Of a DNA stretch of 41,300 nt, positions 7,318 to 13,500 are shown one piece after another (the first letter of the stretch is position 1; each line of letters starts with the position of its first letter). The stretch covers positions 1 to 41,300 of the forward strand of contig CANJRG010000028.1 of the NCBI GenBank assembly GCA_947476745.1, written 5' to 3'. Under the pieces are notes generated by a model. That model was not told the origin of the DNA, searched no databases, and was given only the letters and a program-made list of their open reading frames with translations. Source of the stretch: Acidimicrobiia bacterium (GTDB lineage Bacteria; Actinomycetota; Acidimicrobiia; Acidimicrobiales; CAIXPF01). The translations under genes were made by a program, and so were the position numbers.

Positions 7318-7430
7318 TGTAGCGAATTGGTTCAAGGGTCGCGATGCCCAGATCAGGGACAGCTCCCTGACCAGCAGTTTCGCGTTTACGTACCGATAGG
7401 TACGGCTCAGGCCCGAACCATTTCGCTACA
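7318..7430. repeat. 113-bp palindromic element (MITE-like or structured RNA)
   Basis: GTAGCGAATTGGTTC (7319-7333) is matched by the inverted copy GAACCATTTCGCTAC (7415-7429), 14 of 15 bases plus one extra outer pair. Inside are two more perfect hairpins: TCAGGGA-CAGC-TCCCTGA (7353-7370) and CGTACC-GATA-GGTACG (7389-7404). The segment is less GC-rich than its surroundings and lies between genes. I see no target-site duplication. It may be a miniature inverted-repeat element, a REP-like repeat or a structured RNA; copy number in the genome would decide. Confidence 0.6.
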
Positions 7431-7574
7431 TGCTCGACCGTCGGCCTGCGCCGATGCCCGCACGAACCGCCCGAGACGGTGCCGGGACGACCGGGAACCG
7501 GCGCGCACCTGGCCCGAACCCGCCCGGCGACGGCACCGGGCCGGCCGGCCCAGCACGGCCCAGCCCGGCCACGC

Positions 7575-7626
7575 ACCGGGCCCACACCGGGCCCACACCC
7601 GGCCCACACCCGGCCCACACCCGGCC
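7575..7626. repeat. 11-bp tandem repeats in GC-rich intergenic DNA
   Basis: Two copies of ACCGGGCCCAC (7575-7596), two of ACCCGGCCCAC (7597-7618) and a partial fifth copy up to 7626. They lie in a Pro/Ala-coding-like stretch (7431-7660) in which I see no gene on either strand. Confidence 0.8.
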
Positions 7627-7662
7627 ACGATCGCCTCGAGGGGGGCCTCGACCACCGACGGC

Positions 7663-7726
7663 TAAGGTCCCCGGCGGGACCGACCAAGGGGGAAGCGGTC
7701 CCCCCGGTACCGACCAAGGGGGAAGC
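7663..7726 (+). promoter_or_regulatory. Putative promoter and duplicated ribosome-binding leader
   Basis: TAAGGT at 7663-7668 is a candidate -10 box. The 18-mer ACCGACCAAGGGGGAAGC occurs twice, at 7679-7696 and 7709-7726, 30 bp apart; each copy carries a strong AAGGGGG Shine-Dalgarno. The second is the functional one, just before the ATG at 7730. The region between them (GGTCCCCCCGGTACC) can fold with either copy. Confidence 0.5.
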
Positions 7727-7729
7727 ACC

Positions 7730-8344
7730 ATGCATGGAGCCCGACCGTCCGCTCCGCGGATCCAACCGCGAGCCGACCTGCTCGACAAGATCCGTGAGTC
7801 CATGAAGAACTCGCCGGTCAACGCAGTGAACGTGGTGGGCACGATGGCCCACAACAAGAACCTCAACCGAGCCTTCGGCACCTTCGCCCAGGCGGTGCTG
7901 TTCGACAGCGGGGTGAGCCGCCGCAACATCGAACTCGCCGTGCTGCGCATGGGCTGGAACTGCCAGGCCGTCTACGAATTCGGCCAGCACACCCTGTTCG
8001 GACGCGATGCCGGCCTGAGCGACGAGGAGATCTACTTCGTCACCCGGCCGCTCGGCCAGCACGACTGGGCACCCCAGGAGCGGGCGCTGTTGCAGATGGT
8101 CGACGACCTCTACAGCGACGACTGCGTGAGCGACGCCACCTGGAACGAGGCCACCAACTACTTCGACACTGCGGCGATGATCCACCTGCTCATGGCCGCC
8201 GGTTGCTACCGGGTGGTCAGCGGGTTCCTCAACTCGGCCGGTGTACAACTCGACGAGGGCGTCCCCGGCTGGCCGACCGCCCCGACCGCGGCCGCCGCGC
8301 CTGCCGCGCCCGCCGCCCCGACCACCCCCAGCGCGGGGATCTGA
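7730..8344 (+). CDS. Carboxymuconolactone decarboxylase / AhpD-like family protein
   Basis: A 204-residue all-helical protein of the CMD family. The core motif RMGWNCQAVYEFGQHTLFG (about residues 66-84) followed by GLSDEEI gives the conserved Cys, Glu and His; only one Cys is present, so it lacks the CxxC of true AhpD peroxidases. The C terminus is an Ala/Pro-rich tail (about 181-204) with no obvious fold. The ATG at 7730 follows a strong Shine-Dalgarno. The next gene (CoA transferase) begins 3 nt after the stop, so they form an operon. It may be a decarboxylase or a peroxidase-like enzyme for the same substrate; not determinable. Confidence 0.82.
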   Translation: MHGARPSAPRIQPRADLLDKIRESMKNSPVNAVNVVGTMAHNKNLNRAFGTFAQAVLFDSGVSRRNIELAVLRMGWNCQAVYEFGQHTLFGRDAGLSDEEIYFVTRPLGQHDWAPQERALLQMVDDLYSDDCVSDATWNEATNYFDTAAMIHLLMAAGCYRVVSGFLNSAGVQLDEGVPGWPTAPTAAAAPAAPAAPTTPSAGI

Positions 8345-8347
8345 ACG

Positions 8348-9535
8348 GTGGCCTATCCGCTCGAAGGCATCAAGGTCCTCGACTTCACCCGGGTCCTCGC
8401 CGGGCCTTTCGCCACGCGCATCATGTCCGACCTCGGTGCGGACGTGCTCAAGGTCGAGCCCCCCGAGGGCGACATGACCCGCAACATCGGCCGCAAGACC
8501 GCCGGCATCTCGGGCCTCTACACCCAGCAGAACGTCGGCAAGCGCTCGATCTGTCTCGATCTGGCCAAGCCCGAGGCGCAGGCGGTGGCGCTCCGGCTGG
8601 CAGCCGAGGCCGACGTCGTCACCGAGAACTACCGGCCCGGGGTGATGGCGAGCTTCGGGCTCGGCTGGGACGATCTGCGCGCCGTCAACCCCAAGCTGGT
8701 CATGATGTCGATCTCCGGCTTCGGGCAGGAGGGCCCCGAACGGGAGCGGGCCAGTTACGCGCCGATCATCCATGCCGAGATGGGCCTGCTGCAGCGCCAG
8801 CAGCAGGTGGCGGGCGCCGACCGGCCGGTCGACCTCGCCCTGTCGGTGGCCGACACCTCCACCGGTATGCACGGCCTGATCGGTCTGCTCGCGGCGTTGC
8901 ACCATGCCCAGCGCACCGGAATCGGTCAGCACGTCGACATGGCGATGATCAACGCGCTGATGTTCACCGACGACTACGCGCACTTCGCCATCGACGGGGC
9001 CCGCATCGGCAACGGTGGCGGCATCGTCTTCGACGCCACCGGCGGGCCGATCATGGTGGCCGGCGACGAGAAGTGGTACTGGAGGGTGCTCAACACCCGG
9101 GCAGGCCTGGTCGACCCCACCCCGGAAGGCGCCGATCTCGAGACCAAGATCCGCCTGCGTCGCGAGGCCATCGAGCGTTACTTCCTGTCCTTCCCCGACC
9201 GGGAATCGCTGGTGGCAAAGCTGAACGAGGTCAACCTGGCCTGGGGCGACGTGTTCGACCATCGCGAGGTGCTCGACAAGCAGGGCTCGATCGAGGCCCG
9301 GCAGATCCTCACCGAGGTCGACGACCGCGACGGCGGCCGGCGGCGGGTCACCAACACGCCCTACAAGTTCTCCGCCGCCGATGCCGGGGTGCGCGGGCCC
9401 GCGGCGTATCGGGGTGAGCACAACTATGTCGCGCTCGACGACTGGCTGGGCATGACCGCCGGCGAGGTGGACGCCCTGGTCGATGGCGGGGCGCTGCTGG
9501 CCGAGGAGGCCGCGCGGCAGGAAGAACGGGGCTGA
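8348..9535 (+). CDS. Class III (CaiB/BaiF) CoA transferase family protein
   Basis: A 395-residue family III CoA transferase. The N terminus GIKVLDFTRVLAGPFAT, then SDLGADVLKVEPPEGD, and ENYRPG are hallmarks of the family. The Asp in LALSVADTSTG is at the place of the catalytic aspartate that forms the acyl anhydride with CoA. It moves CoA between carboxylic acids without hydrolysis. The start is GTG at 8348, 3 nt after the previous stop. The carboxyltransferase gene begins 2 nt after its stop. The operon suggests activation of a carboxylic acid to a CoA thioester, then carboxylation or decarboxylation of it. Confidence 0.9.
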   Translation: MAYPLEGIKVLDFTRVLAGPFATRIMSDLGADVLKVEPPEGDMTRNIGRKTAGISGLYTQQNVGKRSICLDLAKPEAQAVALRLAAEADVVTENYRPGVMASFGLGWDDLRAVNPKLVMMSISGFGQEGPERERASYAPIIHAEMGLLQRQQQVAGADRPVDLALSVADTSTGMHGLIGLLAALHHAQRTGIGQHVDMAMINALMFTDDYAHFAIDGARIGNGGGIVFDATGGPIMVAGDEKWYWRVLNTRAGLVDPTPEGADLETKIRLRREAIERYFLSFPDRESLVAKLNEVNLAWGDVFDHREVLDKQGSIEARQILTEVDDRDGGRRRVTNTPYKFSAADAGVRGPAAYRGEHNYVALDDWLGMTAGEVDALVDGGALLAEEAARQEERG

Positions 9536-9537
9536 GC

Positions 9538-11139
9538 ATGCCGATCGACCCGAACCGCAAGAGCTGGAAACCGGGCCACCCCTGGGAAGCGGCCGTCGAC
9601 GACATCGGCTACATCCGGGGTCTGGCCGCCGAGATGGGTGGCCAGGAGCGCGTCGAACGCCAGCACGCCGGTGGGAGGTACACGGTACGCGAGCGCATCG
9701 CGAAGCTCGTCGACGACGGCAGCTTCATCGAGGCCGGGCCGTTGGTCGGCGCCGCCGAATACGACGAGGACGGCAACCTACGGGCGTTCACGCCGGGGGC
9801 GTACGTGCACGGCCTGGGCGAGATCGACGGCCGGCCGGTGGCGGTGGGCGGCGATGACTTCACCATCTCCGGCGGCTCGCCGCACGACGTGCACAAGCGT
9901 CCCCACGACTTCATCCACCCGTTGGCCCTGCAGTACGGCATCCCGCTGATCCATCTGGTCGAGGGCGTGGGCCACAGCTCCAAAGCCGACGAGGCGTCTG
10001 GTCACATGGGCCTGCCCTCGGGGGACCTGTGGTGGCAGATGGCCCAGCTGCTGGCGGCCGTGCCGGTGGCGTCGGCCATCATGGGTTCGGTCGCCGGATG
10101 GCCGGCCGGCATCGCCCTCATGTCGCACTTCACGGTGATGGTGAAAGGCAAGTCCCAGATCTTCCCGTCGGGCCCACCGGTGGTGCGCCGGGCCATCGGC
10201 GAAACCCTCGACAAAGAGGCGCTCGGTGGCTCGCAGATGCACGTGCACGAGTCGGGCCAGGTCGACAACGAGGTCGATACCGAGGAGGAGGCCCTCGAGC
10301 AGATCCGGCAGTTCCTGTCGTACCTGCCGAACACCACGGCGGATGTCGCACCCCGGGTGGAGACGGGCGACCCGCCCGATCGCCGGCCCGAGGAACTGCT
10401 GAACCTCATCCCCACCAACCGGCGCCGGGGCTACGACGCCCGGGCCCTGATCCGCCATGTGGTCGACAACGGCGAGTTCTTCGAGATGCGCCGCCACTAC
10501 GCCGGTGCGGTCATCACCGGTTTCGCCCGGCTCGACGGCTACAGCGTCGGCATACTGGGCAGCGACCCGATGAAGCTGGCCGGGGCGATGGACGGCAACG
10601 TGGCCGACAAGTACGCCCACTTCGTCGACCTGTGCGACGCGTTCAACCTGCCGATGGTGATCTTCCTCGACATGCCCGGGTTCATGCTGGGCTCGGCCGC
10701 GGAACGCAAGGCCACGATGCGCCGCGGGGTCCGGGCGTTGATCGCCAGTGCCGAGGCCAAGGTGCCCAAGGTCGAGTTCAACGTCCGCAAGAGCTACGGC
10801 GTGGCGGCCGATGCCCCCAACAGCATCGGCCAGCCCAACGGGCTGAACCTGCGGTTCGGCTGGCCGGCCGGCGAGTGGGGCGGCATCCCCATCGAGGGCG
10901 GCGTGGCGGCGGCGTACCGCCGCGAGATCGAGGCTGCAGACGATCCCGACGCCCACCGGGAGATGATCGAGCAGCGGCTGCTGCGGCTGCGTTCACCGTT
11001 CCGGGCCGCCCACCAGGGCGACGTGACCGACCTGATCGACCCGCGCGACACCCGGCGGCTGGCCTGCACGTTCGTGAAGCTGGCCCAGCCGGCGCTGGCC
11101 AAGCTGGCCCAACGCCCGAAGCGAGCGGTGCGGCCCTAA
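9538..11139 (+). CDS. Acyl-CoA carboxylase carboxyltransferase (beta) subunit
   Basis: A 533-residue carboxyltransferase with two crotonase-like halves, the usual length for propionyl/methylcrotonyl-CoA carboxylase beta subunits. An N-terminal GGRYTVRERIAKLVDDGSFI region (about residues 42-61) is followed by VAVGGDDFTISGGS in the acyl-CoA binding half and VIFLDMPGFMLGSAAERKA plus RKSYGVAADA in the biotin-binding half. No biotin carboxylase or carrier gene is in this window, so it must use a subunit encoded elsewhere or act as a decarboxylase. It is the last gene of the operon from 7730 and ends at a very strong hairpin. Substrate is unknown; propionyl-CoA is only the commonest option. Confidence 0.88.
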   Translation: MPIDPNRKSWKPGHPWEAAVDDIGYIRGLAAEMGGQERVERQHAGGRYTVRERIAKLVDDGSFIEAGPLVGAAEYDEDGNLRAFTPGAYVHGLGEIDGRPVAVGGDDFTISGGSPHDVHKRPHDFIHPLALQYGIPLIHLVEGVGHSSKADEASGHMGLPSGDLWWQMAQLLAAVPVASAIMGSVAGWPAGIALMSHFTVMVKGKSQIFPSGPPVVRRAIGETLDKEALGGSQMHVHESGQVDNEVDTEEEALEQIRQFLSYLPNTTADVAPRVETGDPPDRRPEELLNLIPTNRRRGYDARALIRHVVDNGEFFEMRRHYAGAVITGFARLDGYSVGILGSDPMKLAGAMDGNVADKYAHFVDLCDAFNLPMVIFLDMPGFMLGSAAERKATMRRGVRALIASAEAKVPKVEFNVRKSYGVAADAPNSIGQPNGLNLRFGWPAGEWGGIPIEGGVAAAYRREIEAADDPDAHREMIEQRLLRLRSPFRAAHQGDVTDLIDPRDTRRLACTFVKLAQPALAKLAQRPKRAVRP

Positions 11140-11144
11140 ACGCC

Positions 11145-11181
11145 ACCGGGGCGGGGGGCGCATCGCGCCCCCCGCCCCGGT
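11145..11181. terminator. Perfect 17-bp hairpin between convergent genes
   Basis: ACCGGGGCGGGGGGCGC (11145-11161), loop ATC, then its exact complement at 11165-11181. It lies between the carboxyltransferase stop and the convergent RidA gene, so it can stop transcription from both sides. There is no U-tract, which is usual in high-GC actinobacteria. Confidence 0.75.
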
Positions 11182-11232
11182 TCGGCACCGTCGGCTCCGG
11201 CTCCGCGTGCGGCGGGACCCCGACGACGGGGT

Positions 11233-11583
11233 TCAGTCGCGGGCGGCCTCGACCATGATCTCCACGCGGGCCTTCGGGGCAGCCAGGCGAGCCTCGACAG
11301 TGGCCCGGGCCGGCGTCGAGCCAGGCACGATCCAGGCCTTCCACGCCTCGTTCATCTCGGCCCAGTCACCGATGTCGACGAGCCAGATGTTGGCCTTGAG
11401 CAGCTTGCTCTTGTCGGAACCGGCGGCGGCGAGCAGCTCGTCGATCTGGGCCAGGATCTGCTCGGTCTGGCCCTTGGTTCCGGCTTCGGTGTCCGCCGCG
11501 ATGAGGCCGGCGAGATACACCGTGCCGTCGTGCACGACGGCGGAGCTCATGATCGGACCGGGGTTGATGCGCTCGATGGTCAT
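11233..11583 (-). CDS. RidA (YjgF/YER057c/UK114) family protein
   Basis: A 116-residue trimeric-fold protein. It shows VVHDGTVYLAGLIAAD near the N terminus and STPARATVEARLAAPKARVEI near the C terminus; the Arg of PARATVE matches the substrate-binding Arg of RidA imine deaminases. It likely hydrolyses reactive enamine/imine intermediates, though many paralogues have other roles. The ATG at 11583 gives a normal family length; a longer frame upstream is unsupported. An inverted repeat with a 9-bp spacer lies at 11622-11642 in its promoter region. It is convergent with the carboxyltransferase operon. Confidence 0.88.
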   Translation of the reverse strand: MTIERINPGPIMSSAVVHDGTVYLAGLIAADTEAGTKGQTEQILAQIDELLAAAGSDKSKLLKANIWLVDIGDWAEMNEAWKAWIVPGSTPARATVEARLAAPKARVEIMVEAARD

Positions 11584-11621
11584 GGCACCTTGTAGCACGA
11601 CCGGCCCGACGAGAGCGACTC

Positions 11622-11642
11622 CATACCTCGTGGTACGGTATG
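11622..11642 (-). promoter_or_regulatory. Inverted repeat upstream of RidA (putative operator)
   Basis: CATACC (11622-11627) and GGTATG (11637-11642) form a perfect inverted repeat separated by 9 bp, 40-60 bp upstream of the RidA start. The shape suits a dimeric TetR- or GntR-type regulator; the regulator is not known. Confidence 0.4.
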
Positions 11643-11773
11643 CCGGGGCTGGCCGGAGTGACCGGAACAGTCCCGTGAGACGCAACGAACGGTCGGGCCC
11701 GGGCCACCGGGACGCAGCGAACGGGAAGGGCCGGACGCCCCGCCCCCGATCACCAGCAATCCCCCGTCGGTCA

Positions 11774-11986
11774 TCAGCCGAACAGGTCGGGCTCGAGCCG
11801 GGTCACCCAGTCGTAGAGCGGCTGGAACCCGAAGCGGTCGGCCTCGCGGCCGCCAACCTGGGAGGCGGTCATCGCCGCCGCTGCGGGGTCGATGAGGACC
11901 GGCTCGATCCGGCTGCAGGCCTCCACCAGCAGCTGCGCCTGACAGGTGCGCTCCATGGTCACGAACCAGAACGCCGCCTCATCGAC
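11774..11986 (-). pseudogene. Class II aldolase/adducin-family protein, C-terminal remnant
   Basis: On the minus strand the frame reads VDEAAFWFVTMERTCQAQLL, then VGGREADRFGFQPLYDWV and TRLEPDLFG before the stop. This is the C-terminal quarter of class II aldolase/adducin-type proteins, in which the His-rich metal site and the preceding N-H-G-L-L-x-V-G motif come before V-D-E-A. Here nothing recognisable precedes about 11986, and an in-frame TAG lies near 12050. It is therefore an N-terminally deleted remnant of about 70 residues, though it has a usable internal ATG at 11962 or 11956. Confidence 0.6.
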
Positions 11987-12042
11987 CCCCGCAGCCGGAC
12001 CAGGACGGGCGGTGACAACTGCGGCACGAGGTACGCTTGCAC

Positions 12043-12058
12043 ATACCCCCTAGGGTAT
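12043..12058. promoter_or_regulatory. CsoR-family-like palindrome (orphan operator)
   Basis: ATACCC-CCTA-GGGTAT is a perfect 6-bp inverted repeat with a 4-bp centre. This resembles operators of CsoR-family copper or sulfide sensors (TACCC-N4-GGGTA). It also contains TAGGGT, a possible -10 box. There is no CsoR, copper-transport or rhodanese gene next to it; the neighbours are a decayed aldolase and an LLM gene. It is a candidate by pattern only. Confidence 0.4.
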
Positions 12059-12110
12059 AAGGAAGGCCCGCCGAGCAACCGTCGGCACGGGCCAGCGCAA
12101 CGAGCGGCGT

Positions 12111-12181
12111 CACCGAGACGTCCGGCACCGAGACGTCCGTCACCGAGACGTCCGTCACCGAGACGTCCGGCACCGCTCCGG
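12111..12181. repeat. 15-bp tandem repeat upstream of an LLM gene
   Basis: CACCGAGACGTCCG(G/T) is repeated four times in tandem (12111-12170), with a partial fifth copy to 12181, ending directly at the -10 box at 12182. Each unit contains GAGACGTC, so the array could offer evenly spaced binding sites. A decayed relative of CACCGAGACG recurs near 25793. Confidence 0.85.
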
Positions 12182-12187
12182 TAGCAT
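12182..12187 (+). promoter_or_regulatory. -10 box of the LLM gene at 12217
   Basis: TAGCAT fits TANNNT. A GAGGGAG Shine-Dalgarno follows about 10 nt before the ATG, giving a short leader of about 25 nt. Confidence 0.5.
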
Positions 12188-12216
12188 GAGGCCAGCCACC
12201 GAGGGAGCGCCACACC

Positions 12217-13134
12217 ATGCACATCGGGATCTTCGCCGGCGACGTGACAGGCCCTACCGCCCTGGCCCGTCTCGTGGACGAGGCGGTCGTCTCCGAGGCG
12301 GAAGGGTTCCACAGCTTCTGGCTGCCGTGGATCTCCGCCCACGACCCGATGATCGCCCTGTCGCTGGCCGGCCAACGAACCTCGCGCATCGAGCTGGGCA
12401 CCGCCGTCATGCGGACCTACCCCCGCCACCCTGCCGACATGGCACCCGCCGCAGTGACCGCCGCCGTGGCCACCGGTGGCCGTTTCGTCCTGGGCATCGG
12501 ACCGTCGCACAAACCGCTGATCGAGGGCGCCTTCGGATACTCCTTCGCCGCCCCGCTACGCCATACCGAGGAGTACCTCACGGTGCTCACCGGGCTCCTG
12601 GCCGGCGAGACGGTCCATTTCTCCGGCACCGACCACACCTCCCACCACCGACTGACGCACCCGGACCCGCCGACGGCGACGGTGCCGGTGGTGGTGGCCG
12701 CATTGGGGCCGAAGATGCTGGCCCTCGCCGGCCGGATGACCGCCGGCACCTTCACCTGGATGACCGGCCCGGTCACCATCGGCGAGCACACCGTGCCGCA
12801 GATCAACGCTGCGGCGCAGGCGGCGGGACGGCCGCAGCCGCGGGTCATCGTCGGCGCTGCGGTTCTCGTCACCGACGACGTGGACGCCGGGCGCGCCCGC
12901 GCTGCCGAGGTGTTCGCCCGTTACGGCGCTCTGCCGTCCTACCGGGCCATGTTGGACCGCGAGGGCTGGGCGGGCCCTGCCGACGCCGCCTTGGTTGGCG
13001 ACGAGGCCACCGTGGCCGCGGCCCTGGCCCGTTTCCGCGACGCCGGCGCCACCGACTTCGCTGCGGTCGAGTTCGACGAGGACCCCCACGCCCGCTCCCG
13101 CACGCGCGCCCTGCTCGTCGCCGAAGCCCGCTGA
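12217..13134 (+). CDS. LLM class F420-dependent oxidoreductase (TIGR03564-like)
   Basis: A 305-residue luciferase-like flavoenzyme. MHIGIFAGDVTG at the N terminus, HSFWLPWISAHDPM (about residues 32-45), LGTAVMRTYPRHP (about 62-74) and FVLGIGPSHKPLIEG (about 91-105) place it in the F420-dependent group TIGR03564. The segment VVVAALGPKMLALAG is shared with the LLM protein at 4669, so the two are related paralogues. It has its own promoter and Shine-Dalgarno and lies downstream of a 15-bp tandem repeat. It converges with the small gene at 13210. Substrate unknown. Confidence 0.85.
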   Translation: MHIGIFAGDVTGPTALARLVDEAVVSEAEGFHSFWLPWISAHDPMIALSLAGQRTSRIELGTAVMRTYPRHPADMAPAAVTAAVATGGRFVLGIGPSHKPLIEGAFGYSFAAPLRHTEEYLTVLTGLLAGETVHFSGTDHTSHHRLTHPDPPTATVPVVVAALGPKMLALAGRMTAGTFTWMTGPVTIGEHTVPQINAAAQAAGRPQPRVIVGAAVLVTDDVDAGRARAAEVFARYGALPSYRAMLDREGWAGPADAALVGDEATVAAALARFRDAGATDFAAVEFDEDPHARSRTRALLVAEAR

Positions 13135-13209
13135 CCCGCCGGTCCGGCCCACCGGAACCAGGCCGGCTGGGCGCCGGACGCGCACGGGCCGGATGGCCAG
13201 GGCGGCCGG

Positions 13210-13500
13210 TCAGTCCTCGGGGTCGGCCGGGGCGACCAGGTCAGCGCTCAGGGCCAGCGCCAGCGCGACCCCGGCGGCCCGTTCGACCACCGTCGTGAAG
13301 TACCCGGCTGCGGCCACCCCGTTGCGCATGGGCGGGTCACCCAACGAGCGCAGCATGGCGCCCACATCCGCCGGTATCACGATCGGTTCGACCTCGGGCA
13401 GCGGTTCGGTCGGCAGCACCCAACAGTCGACGGCGGGGGGCTGGGGTCGCCCCGCCCCGCGGCGACGCTGGTTGGCACGAGAGGCCTTGCGTTGGTTCAT
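13210..13500 (-). CDS. Small protein with basic N terminus, coupled to SNF2 helicase (unknown function)
   Basis: A 96-residue protein not recognised from any family. The first 18 residues are strongly basic (MNQRKASRANQRRRGAGR). A middle region rich in Pro/Glu/Val (LPTEPLPEVEPIVIP) leads to a helical Ala-rich C-terminal half (GVAAAGYFTTVVERAAGVAL) and an acidic tail. Its ATG overlaps the stop of the SNF2 helicase gene by 4 nt (ATGA), so it is almost certainly co-translated. The basic start could bind nucleic acid and the rest could be a helicase partner. In many actinobacteria the partner of this helicase is a SWIM zinc-finger protein; this is not one, as it has a single Cys. Confidence 0.6.
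   Translation of the reverse strand: MNQRKASRANQRRRGAGRPQPPAVDCWVLPTEPLPEVEPIVIPADVGAMLRSLGDPPMRNGVAAAGYFTTVVERAAGVALALALSADLVAPADPED

Noticed and set aside
7208-9421. 737-codon minus-strand open frame across the CMD and CoA-transferase genes
   Set aside because: It runs antisense to three plus-strand features with clear motifs, and its His/Gly/Val-rich composition is that of a shadow frame.
11774-11962. A complete small gene of 62 residues
   Set aside because: The sequence is the C-terminal end of a much longer aldolase family and its recognisable part extends upstream of the ATG, so a remnant is more likely.
12111-12181. Possible CRISPR array
   Set aside because: The 15-bp units are directly adjacent with no spacers.
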